The translations under genes were made by a program, and so were the position numbers. From Cerasicoccus arenae (GTDB lineage Bacteria; Verrucomicrobiota; Verrucomicrobiia; Opitutales; Cerasicoccaceae): 64,000 bases of DNA. The notes under the pieces were generated by a model. It was not told the DNA's origin and made no database searches. It saw only the letters and a list, made by a program, of their open reading frames with translations. Positions 14,238-23,489 of the stretch are shown piece by piece; position 1 is the first letter of the stretch; each line of letters opens with the position of its first letter. The DNA is taken from the NCBI RefSeq assembly GCF_014651635.1, contig NZ_BMXG01000013.1, positions 1 to 64,000 of the forward strand, read 5' to 3'.

Positions 14238-16697
14238 TCATTCGGAAAAAGCCATGCTCTCGTCAGAACCCATACGATATTGCAAATCAATCCCATTAAT
14301 TTCGATCCAGTCATCAGGAAACTGATCAGAAACATTAACCTGAACACAAACATGTGTCATCCCCTCAGGCATAGGGGTCATTGCTGCCAGAGTTACCCAT
14401 TCAGCGAACTCTCCCGGGTAAAGACGGTCGCGGCGTATTGGGGAGGAAAAGTTGCCCTTAGCATCCATAAAATAAAGTTGGATCTCTGCTTGGCTACCAG
14501 GGCTGATAACGCCTCGCATTAATGCTTCCATCCGAAATTCGCCCTGAACTCCCGGTTGGATTTCAAGCCAGCGTAGCATTACGAAATAATCGGCTCCACT
14601 AACCCGCAGACGCCCTTCTGGGCCCGCGATGCGGATGACATGCATATTCTCAGCATGCGAAGCCTTTGTGGCCCATCCCCGCACAAAACGGGTCGGATCA
14701 ATCGATTCCGGACCACCGCCTAAGAGGTCTCCCTCAAAAATCGGCCCGCCAAAATCTTCCATCGCCACGCTTTCCCAACCGGTCGACCAGCGCGCAGCTG
14801 GATTTAGGTGATCCAACTGATTGATGAAATTTGCCGCAGAAGGAAACATATCTTTCTTGCTTTCCAGCCAATTTGAATGAGCGGCCCTAAAGGCAACCAG
14901 CTCCTCGGTAGGCCTTCCAACGCCCGAGGATGGATAAGGCACCTCGCGCCAAGCCTCATAGAGAGTGGCCCCCGCCTGAGTCACCGCCCACGCTTCCTGA
15001 GTTTGTGCGATCAGTGACATCACTCGCGCCCGATCAGCCGACTCGGAAATCGCGTTTGCGCGCGCAGTCGCTTCATCAAGCAAACCGTTCATTTCGTCGC
15101 ATTTAGCAGGCGGGAACAGGGCAAACTGGTCTGGATTGTCCCAATATTTCAGCCACATGCCCTCGCCCGGCTGCGTCATCCAAGCCACTTCGCATGCATC
15201 AAAGAACGCGGCCATTGATTCTGCCGCAGGACCATACGTCGCTTGAAAATAGTGTTTCAGCAGCTCGCGATGATTTTGTTCAACTCCCCATGCTAATTGC
15301 CCTGCAAGCCAATACTTGGGGCCATCGAACCCCCACACAGGTCGGCCGGAAAAAAAGACCCCACGACCACGATGATCCCAGAGCCAGCCCAAGCTTTCCG
15401 CCATGATTGTTGGAAAATACCGGGGGATCAGGAAAGGCTGCCCTTGATAGTATTCCCAAGCACCCAGCATGCGCGGGCCCGCCTCGCTCCAGGCGGTGAT
15501 CAGGGCCTCGTCATCTGCCCGGTATTGTGGGTCGTACCACTGGCTTTGGTCCGAGCAGAGATAAGGCATTATGCGTGCATTGACCGCGAAATCGGGGGGG
15601 GGCTCCGCCCACATATAGGCAAGTTGCGTGATGTAAGGGGGGGGGGGGGAATTATTGGTTTCGGAGTCATCCGTAGTGAGTTCAGCAACGCGGTCCGTGA
15701 AGCCGAACACTAAATTCGAGAAATTCGGCTTGCCTCGGAAATACGCCCAGGGCGTGAGTGCGTCTCGGGTGGGGGGGGAGTCGTCGTAGCGGATGGAGTC
15801 GTTCGTGGCCAAGGAAACGGTCAATAAATCAGCGTTCGCTTGGGCATGTTTTGTTACATAATCCGCCGCAAATGTCACCACTTCGGGATTTATTAAGTCG
15901 GGCTGCGACCCACTGCCCTTAATGTCACTCAGTGGGGACCTTTTACCAAAGCGCCAGGCCCGCCACTCTTCATTATCAGCCATCACGCCGGGCGTAAAAA
16001 TCCGATACAGGTTGTGGTTAAAGTCGAAATGGGCGCTCGCTCCATTGCGCAAGGCCCAAAGGCCGTCCGCTTGGTCAACTCTCAAGCCACCGCCGAGCAG
16101 GAATTTGCGGTCGTAAAAGTCTGGTTGCAGTGTGCGACGCCCTCCGCGTAAAGCGAATCGCTTTGGTTGGGGAATCACTTCCCCGCTCTCACCCGGCTGC
16201 ACCCAAATGCAGCCCAAATCCTCCTGTAGAAAGCGATAAACGCCGCTGCGGGTGGCTTCAGCCGTCGTTCCATTGATAACCAATCGGTGCGGATGCGCGA
16301 GAACCTCTGTTCGCTCCCACGAATCCGAATCGAGCAGCTCGCGCCGGGTTTGCCCAGTCATTGGGCGACCATCCACAGTCCCATAAACGCCATCCAGCCG
16401 CGCCCGAATGGTCTCCCCAATGAAGATTCCATGCGCTGTAATCGTGTCCGTCGGCTCTGGAGCCACGGGCCAATCGCACTGAGCGGCAATGCCAAGAATG
16501 CGGGCAAAGTCTTCTGCAACCTGCCGCACGGGTGAGCCCGCCTGTTCGTGCGCCGAATAATAGACCGGGCCAATAATCGTATCCGCGCTCCACAGAAGAA
16601 CGATTTCGTTATCGGTTGGCGACGTGCGCGGACCCTTCGCCCAAAGCGCCAGTGGAAGCGCAAACAGACAAAGTAATATTGCGCGAAAAAGAATCAT
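14238..16697 (-). CDS. secreted DUF4838 protein (alpha-glucuronidase-related)
   Basis: An 819-residue exported protein. Residues 1-20 (LLCLFALPLALWAKG) look like a signal peptide. The N-terminal region has the fold of the alpha-glucuronidase/GH20 small domain, with HGIFIGET and VYRFLQEDLGCIWVQPGE. The middle region, with ALRNGASAHFDFNHN, MWAEPPPDFAVNARIMPYLCS and MLGAWEYYQG, is the DUF4838 type found in Verrucomicrobia and Planctomycetes. The C-terminal about 180 residues look like a beta-sandwich. A carbohydrate-active role is likely, but no substrate is established. It starts one base inside the stop of the epimerase gene (TAATG). Three poly-C tracts on the coding strand (residues 307-310, 350-354 and 366-369) encode Pro runs. 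Confidence 0.8.
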   Translation of the reverse strand: MILFRAILLCLFALPLALWAKGPRTSPTDNEIVLLWSADTIIGPVYYSAHEQAGSPVRQVAEDFARILGIAAQCDWPVAPEPTDTITAHGIFIGETIRARLDGVYGTVDGRPMTGQTRRELLDSDSWERTEVLAHPHRLVINGTTAEATRSGVYRFLQEDLGCIWVQPGESGEVIPQPKRFALRGGRRTLQPDFYDRKFLLGGGLRVDQADGLWALRNGASAHFDFNHNLYRIFTPGVMADNEEWRAWRFGKRSPLSDIKGSGSQPDLINPEVVTFAADYVTKHAQANADLLTVSLATNDSIRYDDSPPTRDALTPWAYFRGKPNFSNLVFGFTDRVAELTTDDSETNNSPPPPYITQLAYMWAEPPPDFAVNARIMPYLCSDQSQWYDPQYRADDEALITAWSEAGPRMLGAWEYYQGQPFLIPRYFPTIMAESLGWLWDHRGRGVFFSGRPVWGFDGPKYWLAGQLAWGVEQNHRELLKHYFQATYGPAAESMAAFFDACEVAWMTQPGEGMWLKYWDNPDQFALFPPAKCDEMNGLLDEATARANAISESADRARVMSLIAQTQEAWAVTQAGATLYEAWREVPYPSSGVGRPTEELVAFRAAHSNWLESKKDMFPSAANFINQLDHLNPAARWSTGWESVAMEDFGGPIFEGDLLGGGPESIDPTRFVRGWATKASHAENMHVIRIAGPEGRLRVSGADYFVMLRWLEIQPGVQGEFRMEALMRGVISPGSQAEIQLYFMDAKGNFSSPIRRDRLYPGEFAEWVTLAAMTPMPEGMTHVCVQVNVSDQFPDDWIEINGIDLQYRMGSDESMAFSE
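15594..15602. repeat. poly-G tract (9) within the DUF4838 gene
   Basis: Nine consecutive G residues on the plus strand, encoding the Pro residues of AEPPPDF on the minus strand. Confidence 0.85.
15637..15649. repeat. poly-G tract (13) within the DUF4838 gene
   Basis: Thirteen consecutive G residues on the plus strand, encoding NNSPPPPY on the minus strand. This is the longest homopolymer inside a coding region here. A length change would truncate the protein in its middle. Confidence 0.9.
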
Positions 16698-17689
16698 TAT
16701 AAGGAAGCTCGCCCTGCCCTCATTTCGTTCTCAATCCAAGCGTAGGTCTGTGCCAGCCCCTCACGAAGCCGAATCGATGGTGCCCAGCCGAGACGCTCTT
16801 GGATCATCGCATTGTCACTGCATCGACCACGGACTCCCTTGGGCGCGTCGAGCTCGTAGCGCCGCTTGAGCGTTACGCCCGCAATGGATTCCACCATGCT
16901 AACGAGTTCATTGATGGTGACCAGCTCATCGCTCCCCAGATTAATCGGGTCCACCACATCACTTGCCATGATTTTATCGATCCCCATCACGCAATCGTCA
17001 ATGTAGGTAAAAGAGCGCGTCTGCTCGCCATCTCCCCAGATGACGATTTCCAGCGGGCCAAAAAGCTTGGCGGCGGCCACCTTACGGCAGATCGCGGCGG
17101 GTGCCTTTTCCCGTCCACCGTCAAACGAACCATGCGGACCATAGACATTATGGAATCTGGCCACACGGGTTTGCAGTCCAAAATCTTCACGGAAGTGACG
17201 GCACATGCGCTCACTGAAAAGCTTTTCCCAGCCGTAACCATCTTCTGGCTCTGCGGGATAGGCATCCGCCTCCTTGAGCCCGGGATTGTGAACATCGAGC
17301 TGCTTGCCAGCCGCGTAAACACAAGCCGAGGAAGCGTAGAAATAATCTCGTGCGCCCGCATCCCGAGCCGCCATCAGTAGATGGGTATTGATAAGGACGC
17401 TGAGCATGCAGAGTGCCCGGTTGTTCTCGATGAAACCCATGCCACCCATATCCGCCGCCAGATTGTAAACAGCGCCACATTCGGCGACCGCCTCCTGACA
17501 GACTGCCAAATGCTGAAGGTCGAGCACCTGATTTTCCACATCGTCAAAACGCTGATGCCACTGATCCAACGGCTTATGATCCACCGCACGGATGTGGGCA
17601 CCGCGCCGACGCAGGTGGTCAATCCAATGGCCGCCAATGAAGCCGCCGCCGCCCGCAACTAAGATGAGTGGAGTTGAGAATCGCCCCAT
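16697..17689 (-). CDS. gme: GDP-mannose 3,5-epimerase family protein
   Basis: A 330-residue extended SDR protein. The cofactor loop is VAGGGGFIGGHWIDHL. NLAADMGGMGFIENN, the catalytic stretch FYASSACVYAAGKQL, and DGYGWEKLFSERMCRH follow. The tail contains FHNVYGPHGSFDGGREKAPA, WGDGEQTRSFTYIDDC and GVRGRCSDN. This series closely follows the plant GDP-mannose 3,5-epimerase, which makes GDP-L-galactose. GDP-mannose-using enzymes (gmd-fcl) are also in this window, so a GDP-L-galactose or similar product for the polysaccharide is plausible. One residue differs in the usual Tyr-x-x-x-Lys motif context (YGWEK instead of YGLEK), and the motif itself is intact. Confidence 0.87.
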   Translation of the reverse strand: MGRFSTPLILVAGGGGFIGGHWIDHLRRRGAHIRAVDHKPLDQWHQRFDDVENQVLDLQHLAVCQEAVAECGAVYNLAADMGGMGFIENNRALCMLSVLINTHLLMAARDAGARDYFYASSACVYAAGKQLDVHNPGLKEADAYPAEPEDGYGWEKLFSERMCRHFREDFGLQTRVARFHNVYGPHGSFDGGREKAPAAICRKVAAAKLFGPLEIVIWGDGEQTRSFTYIDDCVMGIDKIMASDVVDPINLGSDELVTINELVSMVESIAGVTLKRRYELDAPKGVRGRCSDNAMIQERLGWAPSIRLREGLAQTYAWIENEMRAGRASL

Positions 17690-17701
17690 GCCAATATTAG
17701 G

Positions 17702-18598
17702 CTATAATTGAGTACCCAAAACCGTGTATTTCTTAGCACTTTTCAGCCTTTCCTGCACGTAGTCATGATCCCTAATAAAGATAGTATTACCTTTCTCACT
17801 GCTACCACTCTTAAGAGGAGTCAATTTCCTCATAAATGGATCATAGCTATAGGCCTGAAACCCCTTACTAGTGAGTAAATTGATGATCAACGATTCATCA
17901 TACCCATATCGCATACCAAGCTCGTTTGTTTCCAAAATCAGGCATTTTAGAGAGGATGAATCCAGAATCGAATCCGCGCCTTGTAATACTGGCCATTCAT
18001 AGCCCTCAACATCAATCTTCATTAAGGCTGGAGACACATTCGCTAATTCGTCATCTAAACGCGTGACCGGAACTGAGATCATGTCAACCGCTTGCTCCTG
18101 CTCACCCTCGGAAATGGCATGATTCATCGTATCCCTACCAGACGTAAACTTCAATTCCCCCTTTTCCGCACCGACGCCTTTATTAATACAAACAACAATG
18201 TCCTCCATTTTATTGAGGCGCACATTATCGACTAGTCGCGAGTAAGTCGTGGGTATCGGCTCAAAAGCATAACCATGCGCTCCAACAACGGCACAAGCTA
18301 AGACGGTGTATGAACCTACGTTTGCTCCAACATCAATGAAGACATCCTCATCTCTTAGGAAATGTAATAGGAATCCCATGTCCGTAAACTCATGTAGCCC
18401 ACAATAGACATTTCCGGTTAGACCGGTCTCTCCGGGATGTACGAGAATCCTTGAGCCGTTTATCCAATTATATGCAATAGCGCCTGGAGCGATTCGGCTG
18501 GAAATTTGCCATTTTGCAAAACGCATCAATGCCTGCACTGACGCCCCCTTATTCATGGGATGATCCAAAATACTTTTTAGAATGCGGAGTAAAAGCAT
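17702..18598 (-). CDS. FkbM family methyltransferase
   Basis: A 298-residue SAM-dependent methyltransferase of the FkbM family. It has the SAM loop FIDVGANVGSYTV (about residues 88-100), the acidic FEPIPTTYSRL, and LMKIDVEGYEWPVLQGA. Members O-methylate sugars in polysaccharides and antibiotics, and in this setting a sugar hydroxyl is the likely acceptor. The gene is 12 bases upstream of the epimerase start in the direction of transcription. It appears more AT-rich than the genes to its left. Confidence 0.88.
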   Translation of the reverse strand: MLLLRILKSILDHPMNKGASVQALMRFAKWQISSRIAPGAIAYNWINGSRILVHPGETGLTGNVYCGLHEFTDMGFLLHFLRDEDVFIDVGANVGSYTVLACAVVGAHGYAFEPIPTTYSRLVDNVRLNKMEDIVVCINKGVGAEKGELKFTSGRDTMNHAISEGEQEQAVDMISVPVTRLDDELANVSPALMKIDVEGYEWPVLQGADSILDSSSLKCLILETNELGMRYGYDESLIINLLTSKGFQAYSYDPFMRKLTPLKSGSSEKGNTIFIRDHDYVQERLKSAKKYTVLGTQL

Positions 18599-18630
18599 AA
18601 CAATTTGTTAAGAAATAAATGACTACTGTA

Positions 18631-19842
18631 TTATTCAATACAAACACTAAATTTGTCCATGAGATACGCCTTCCCCATGCCTTCCTCAAGCGCCCGGTGT
18701 CCCGCTTCGCCCTTGGCCTTTAAGACCTCCGGAGACAAATCCGCCAAGGAACGCAGAAGACGCTCTGCTTCATCTACCGCCCCATGATCAACACGCCAAC
18801 CGCAATTGCGCGCGGCCAGTACATCGGCAATGTGGCAACGCTCCGGCCCCAAGAGCAGGATCGGCTTGGCCAAGGCCAGTGCGGCATAATACTTACAGGG
18901 GTGGACGATGCCCGCCATGTTGTCGCCCATGCTGACCAAGTGCACGTCTGCCGCCGATAGGGAATACTTAATCTGATCGAGCGGCAGATACGACAACGAG
19001 CGGATGTTGCTCGGGCGATGCTCAACCATCAGCGCCTCCAGTTCTTCCTTCCCTACCCCGCCGCCAATGAACAGAAATACGATGTCTTCGCGGTCCTGCA
19101 TGCGCAAGGCTGCTTGAAAAATCGTACTGAGCGGGTGGACCATGGAATGGTTACCACTGTACATCACCACAAATTTGCCATCTAGCTGATGCTCTTTCCG
19201 AAAGGGATTCTCGGCATGGGCAATCTTTTCCAGATGGCCCTCCATCGGCCAAGGTGGGATGTCGTGGAAACGCGCGGGACTGGTGGATAGTTTTTGGCGC
19301 ATCGTCGCCTCCATGTAGCGATCCAAAACGATGACATCGGACGCACGCGCGAGGACCCGCTTGTTTCCCCATTCCAGCAGCCGTGCCATAGGTGAGTTAG
19401 CGGTAACCTTGCCCATTACGAGTGCCTGGTCCGGGTTGATATCCATGACCCAATATTTCAGGGGGACGCGCCGCACCAGGCTTATTGCCCAGCCCAAGAT
19501 GCCGCCCATCGGCGGAGAGGTCGTCACCAAAACTGCATCTAGTTTACGCGTAAAAACCGCATGAATAAATGCCTGTGCGCAGAAGAGTAATTGGCCAGCT
19601 AAGCGCTGCTTCATGCTGGCCTTGCCCAACGACGAAAATGGCAAGCGGCGAATAGAAACCCCGCCCAGTTCTTCGTGAGAGGGAAAACGCTGCGTGGGAT
19701 CGTCATAGCCATGATCCGCAGTGAGCACCCGAACTTGCCAATCGCGCTCCGCTAAGGCCTCGGCAGCCTCGGCCATGTATTGGCCCACGGCCGCCGGATC
19801 GGGCACGTAGACTTGGCTGATCATGAGGAGACGTTTTTTCAT
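18631..19842 (-). CDS. glycosyltransferase family 4 (WcaI/WbuB-like)
   Basis: A 403-residue GT-B glycosyltransferase. N-terminal ISQVYVPDPAAVGQYMAEAA and VRVLTADHGYDD resemble WcaI/WbuB enzymes of colanic acid and O-antigen synthesis. TTSPPMGGILGWAI and the C-terminal VMYSGNHSMVHPL and VHPCKYYAALALAKPILLLG mark the nucleotide-sugar side. The frame is open to 19929, but the ATG at 19842 (MKKRLLMISQ) follows the stop of the previous gene by one base and gives the normal beginning. Donor and linkage are unknown. Confidence 0.85.
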   Translation of the reverse strand: MKKRLLMISQVYVPDPAAVGQYMAEAAEALAERDWQVRVLTADHGYDDPTQRFPSHEELGGVSIRRLPFSSLGKASMKQRLAGQLLFCAQAFIHAVFTRKLDAVLVTTSPPMGGILGWAISLVRRVPLKYWVMDINPDQALVMGKVTANSPMARLLEWGNKRVLARASDVIVLDRYMEATMRQKLSTSPARFHDIPPWPMEGHLEKIAHAENPFRKEHQLDGKFVVMYSGNHSMVHPLSTIFQAALRMQDREDIVFLFIGGGVGKEELEALMVEHRPSNIRSLSYLPLDQIKYSLSAADVHLVSMGDNMAGIVHPCKYYAALALAKPILLLGPERCHIADVLAARNCGWRVDHGAVDEAERLLRSLADLSPEVLKAKGEAGHRALEEGMGKAYLMDKFSVCIE

Positions 19843-19843
19843 T

Positions 19844-20857
19844 TTAAGCGATGGCGGCGTAAACAGCTTCATATTGGCGGGCGACCGAAGAAGCCGTAAA
19901 ACGCTGGGCATTGGCAAGGCCCTTCTCAATTAAATCGGCGCGTAAACTTGGCTCAGCGAGAAGACGCTTCATGCCTTCGCGTATGTCGTCGACACTCATT
20001 GGATCCACCAAAAGCGCCCCCTCCCCCGCTGTCTCAGGCATGGCGCAGGTGTTGGAGGTAATCACCGGTCGCCCAATTGCCTGCCCTTCAACAATTGGCA
20101 AACCAAACCCCTCAAAGGTTGAAACCAACGACACAATATCCGCTGCCTGATATTCTTCAAAAATCTCGTCCGCCGTCAGCTTCGCGGCAGTCGTGTAGCG
20201 GACGCCATGCTTGGCCAACGCCGCATTCTGAGACTCGCTTAGCTGTCCAATAATTCGCAGTTCGACCGGCAGACCACCCACGGCTTCGGCCAAGCGTTCG
20301 ATGTTCTTGTTCGTCTTCGTTCCCAAGCAGAGAACACGTGGATTACTTTCGGGAAATACTTTGGGCGAATAAACGAAGCGGGCCGAAACGGGATCAGGAA
20401 TCACCCAAGCGTGCTTAATCGGAAAGCCGACCAACGACTCAACTGATTCACGAGCGAAGGTGGAAATAAAAGTAACGGCAGCGGCGCGACGAATCGGCCA
20501 AGTATACCAGAGGCAGCGGAAAATCGCCTGCTTCCATCCACGAAAGGCGTTGGTGTCGCCACTGTCATGAATCGTCAGCACGAGACCGCGTCGTGGTAAT
20601 GCGAGCGCCAGATAATGTACCTCGCCCGTAATGTGATTCACCACGCATTGGCTGCGCCGAGCCTGTCGGACATTGGCCCACATCGCGGATGGCGAAGCAC
20701 GTCGGTGAGGACAGTAGAACGCCTCTTGCTGAATCCCCTCGGACAAGGCACCACGCACGTCAGAAAATACCTGCTCCAAGCTGAAAGCGCAGCCTTCTTG
20801 GCGATAATGATAGGCGACGGATGGCATCACCCGCTTGTCTGTTTTATTGGCGATCAT
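19844..20857 (-). CDS. glycosyltransferase family 4
   Basis: A 337-residue retaining GT-B glycosyltransferase. VLCLGTKTNKNIERLAEAV begins the C-terminal donor domain, and VSTFEGFGLPIVEGQAIGRP contains the E-x7-E type motif that contacts the nucleotide sugar, followed by SNTCAMPETAGEGALLVDP. The N-terminal domain includes LVLTIHDSGD. It sits seven bases after one glycosyltransferase and one base before the next, so they are probably co-transcribed. M11 (MPSVAYHY) is an alternative start. Confidence 0.87.
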   Translation of the reverse strand: MIANKTDKRVMPSVAYHYRQEGCAFSLEQVFSDVRGALSEGIQQEAFYCPHRRASPSAMWANVRQARRSQCVVNHITGEVHYLALALPRRGLVLTIHDSGDTNAFRGWKQAIFRCLWYTWPIRRAAAVTFISTFARESVESLVGFPIKHAWVIPDPVSARFVYSPKVFPESNPRVLCLGTKTNKNIERLAEAVGGLPVELRIIGQLSESQNAALAKHGVRYTTAAKLTADEIFEEYQAADIVSLVSTFEGFGLPIVEGQAIGRPVITSNTCAMPETAGEGALLVDPMSVDDIREGMKRLLAEPSLRADLIEKGLANAQRFTASSVARQYEAVYAAIA

Positions 20858-20864
20858 ACCACAA

Positions 20865-22070
20865 CTAGCTCACTTGACGCTCAAGCCAATCTGCCCAGCG
20901 GGGATAAGTCTTTGCACGGTCAAAATGCTCAGCAAACAGTTTTTTTGCAGCAGGACGTTCTCGGCGAGCGAGTTGACGATCTATGGCATAAGGCCTAAGA
21001 GTATTGGCCAAGGATTTTGCATCACCCACTTGATAAAACCGACCGCATTTCGCGCTTTCGAGCAGGGATTTCAGTTCTCCCGGCAAGCTATTGATCACTG
21101 GTAATCCCGCGCCAAGGTAATCCCCAGCTTTGTAGGGAACGGCCACTAGTGAATCCGGCAACATCGGAATAACGCCGACATCACTCGCTGCCAACAAATC
21201 GTTCAACGGCTGCCCTTGCAGATAGCCATGAAACGTAACACATTCATTCAATTGCAGTTCATCGCATAGCACCTTGAGCAATGCTTGGCGTTCTCCTTCA
21301 CCCGCAATATCCAACCTTACAGACCAGTTTTCGGATCGTAATTGACTGATCGCATACAGCAAGGTTTCTAAATCGTAGGCCGAACCCATCGCTCCCAAAT
21401 AGAGGATTCGTAAATCGCCGCCAAGTGGACGATCTACGTAATGAGTTCCTTGCGTAGATGCGCCGAGATAACAAACGTGTACACCATCCGGCCCGCCATA
21501 TTGGCGGACAAAATCCGCAAAAGCCTGAGATTGGGCAGAAGCGGCGTCAACTAGCTGGCAAACTTCGGTCGCGCGCCGAAACCAAGGTTGGAGGAGCCCA
21601 CGCAATAATCTACGGACGCCGGGTAGTTTTGGTACCAGCATTAAAAAATTATCAGGCCAGGCGTCCATTAAATCAATGGTGACTCGGCAGCCGCAGCGTT
21701 CGCGCCAATGAAATGCCGCCGTGGCGGTTCCCATCGGCGGCCAACTGAAGAGGACCAAATCGGGCGCATACCCAGCGGCAATTTGTTCATCACCCGCTAC
21801 CTGAAGCTGCCGTGCAAACTGACGATGATTGCGAACGCGAGCCCAACTAACATTGTGGCTGTAAGCTGGCGCGTCGATCAATCGAAGGCTATATGATTCG
21901 CTGCCAAGTGTAGGTTGATCCCGATTCTGCTTACGACGATGACTCCACCGCGAAGACCACCAGATAACTTCATGCCCTCGTTGCGCAAGCACCGCACAGA
22001 GCGTCCGATAACGTTGTGGCGTGCCCTCGCCAGGGATGTCGTCGAAAGGGTTAACAATCCAGATGCGCAT
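20865..22070 (-). CDS. glycosyltransferase family 4 (WbuB-like)
   Basis: A 401-residue GT-B enzyme beginning MRIWIVNPFDDIPGEGTPQR, close to the N-terminus of WbuB-type enzymes. The C-terminal half has LRILYLGAMGSAYDLETLLY and IPMLPDSLVAVPYKAGDYLG. In known loci WbuB-type enzymes add an early sugar such as FucNAc to the lipid-linked acceptor, but the donor here cannot be read from sequence. The gene lies 14 bases after a GT2 gene. Confidence 0.85.
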   Translation of the reverse strand: MRIWIVNPFDDIPGEGTPQRYRTLCAVLAQRGHEVIWWSSRWSHRRKQNRDQPTLGSESYSLRLIDAPAYSHNVSWARVRNHRQFARQLQVAGDEQIAAGYAPDLVLFSWPPMGTATAAFHWRERCGCRVTIDLMDAWPDNFLMLVPKLPGVRRLLRGLLQPWFRRATEVCQLVDAASAQSQAFADFVRQYGGPDGVHVCYLGASTQGTHYVDRPLGGDLRILYLGAMGSAYDLETLLYAISQLRSENWSVRLDIAGEGERQALLKVLCDELQLNECVTFHGYLQGQPLNDLLAASDVGVIPMLPDSLVAVPYKAGDYLGAGLPVINSLPGELKSLLESAKCGRFYQVGDAKSLANTLRPYAIDRQLARRERPAAKKLFAEHFDRAKTYPRWADWLERQVS

Positions 22071-22084
22071 TCAAAATAATCCAG

Positions 22085-22915
22085 CTACCCCTGCTCATTT
22101 TTACGGCGATACCTCGCCTCTTGTAGCTTAATATCAATCATGAATTCGTAAGCAGCTCGCATCGTGCTGAACCTGAATCCCGCCGCCCCGTCAAGAAATC
22201 CACCCCGGACAATATACAAATAAATAAATGCCCCAAAGGGACGGAATGGCATCCGATAGGCGAACTGCTTTAGCGCCCGACGACGCAGCATTGGGTCTTT
22301 ATTTAAAAACAATTTCCAAGGAATACTCTGACTGGACAATTCCATTTCAAGCCGATCCGTCTCCATTGAGGAATATATATTATGACGGGTGATCCAATAT
22401 TCGATGCCTTTATTAAAGGGATAATGAATCAGATGCTCCCGGAGCAAACCGACTTTACCATCGGTATAATACTCTTCGTTTACTTCTCGCTCCACCCTTA
22501 CTTTTCCACGACGAAAAAGCCGCCCAAACCATGTCGGGTAACCGCTCGATCGGCGAAGCCACTTCCCCATGAACATATCCTTCCGCCGCACACGATACAA
22601 AGTGACGGAGGAGTTATTACTTTGGATAACGCTCTGTATTTCGGTCGCAAGTTCGGGTGAGATACGCTCATCGGCGTCGAGCATAAGGATCCAATCATGC
22701 TTAAAATCCTGCTGGAGACCATACATACGTTGTGCCGCATAATTATCGAAAGCACGAGTAAGCACTGTTGCACCACCACTACGGGCGATCGCTACAGTTT
22801 GGTCAGAGCTTTGGGAATCCAAAACCCATACATCATCGGAGAAAGCCACCGACTCCAAACATTTCTGGAGGTTCACCTCCTCATTATAAGTTAATATTAA
22901 AACGGATACCGACAT
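22085..22915 (-). CDS. glycosyltransferase family 2 (WaaE/KdtX-like)
   Basis: A 276-residue GT-A fold enzyme. VSVLILTYNEEVNLQKCLES, VLDSQSSDQTVAI and ILMLDADERISPEL (the DxD site) are those of the WaaE/KdtX group, which adds glucose to inner-core heptose in LPS. In this setting it may act on the polysaccharide repeat instead. The tail (FRPFGAFIYLYIVRGGFLDG) carries an amphipathic membrane-associated region typical of the group. It ends 14 bases before the next gene and starts three bases after an acetyltransferase. Confidence 0.87.
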   Translation of the reverse strand: MSVSVLILTYNEEVNLQKCLESVAFSDDVWVLDSQSSDQTVAIARSGGATVLTRAFDNYAAQRMYGLQQDFKHDWILMLDADERISPELATEIQSVIQSNNSSVTLYRVRRKDMFMGKWLRRSSGYPTWFGRLFRRGKVRVEREVNEEYYTDGKVGLLREHLIHYPFNKGIEYWITRHNIYSSMETDRLEMELSSQSIPWKLFLNKDPMLRRRALKQFAYRMPFRPFGAFIYLYIVRGGFLDGAAGFRFSTMRAAYEFMIDIKLQEARYRRKNEQG

Positions 22916-22918
22916 TTT

Positions 22919-23482
22919 TCACGTCTGCATTTCTACGCAGTTTCGATGTTTAATTTTCTTAGCTGGATTACCAGCAACAACGGCCCAGGCCTCGACATTT
23001 TTAATAACCACAGCACGAGCTGCCACAACTGCTCCCTCAAAGATTGTCACGCCTGGCCCTACAAACGCCTCAGCACAAACCCAAACGTGTTGTTCGATAG
23101 TAATGGGGGCATGAATCAGAGGCCGCTGCAAAGAATCGATGTCATGTGACGCCGTGCAGAGAAAGCTACGTTGGCTCACAGTAACTTTGTCTTTAAGCAC
23201 AATCTTGTCCACATTGTAACAATCAACACTTGCCGCAATACAAACAAAGTTACCCAATTTCAAATTCCAGGGTGCCCATATATGCGCTGAGGGGGACACA
23301 CGACAACCTTGACCATGAGTCGCCCCAAACATTCGTAAGAGCAAAAGCCGCCAGCCATGCATGCAACACTCTGGTGTAAAACGAAAAAATACAATTGAGA
23401 CTAACTGCCAAATCAACCGCATGATACGATTGGAATAAGATAGCTTATTCTCATATTTGTATTTTTTAATCTCCTCGATCAT
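22919..23482 (-). CDS. WcaF-like sugar O-acetyltransferase
   Basis: A 187-residue left-handed beta-helix acetyltransferase with the same layout as the one at 3178. A short helical N-terminus (LIWQLVSIVFFRFTP) is followed by GCRVSPSAHIWAPWNLKLG, KDKVTVSQRSFLCTASHD with the likely catalytic His, and the ending VVAGNPAKKIK. The ATG at 23482 lies eight bases past the stop of the nitroreductase-like gene. The longer frame to 23578 would overlap that gene heavily. It probably acetylates one sugar of the repeat unit. Confidence 0.85.
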   Translation of the reverse strand: MIEEIKKYKYENKLSYSNRIMRLIWQLVSIVFFRFTPECCMHGWRLLLLRMFGATHGQGCRVSPSAHIWAPWNLKLGNFVCIAASVDCYNVDKIVLKDKVTVSQRSFLCTASHDIDSLQRPLIHAPITIEQHVWVCAEAFVGPGVTIFEGAVVAARAVVIKNVEAWAVVAGNPAKKIKHRNCVEMQT

Positions 23483-23489
23483 GGCGAAT

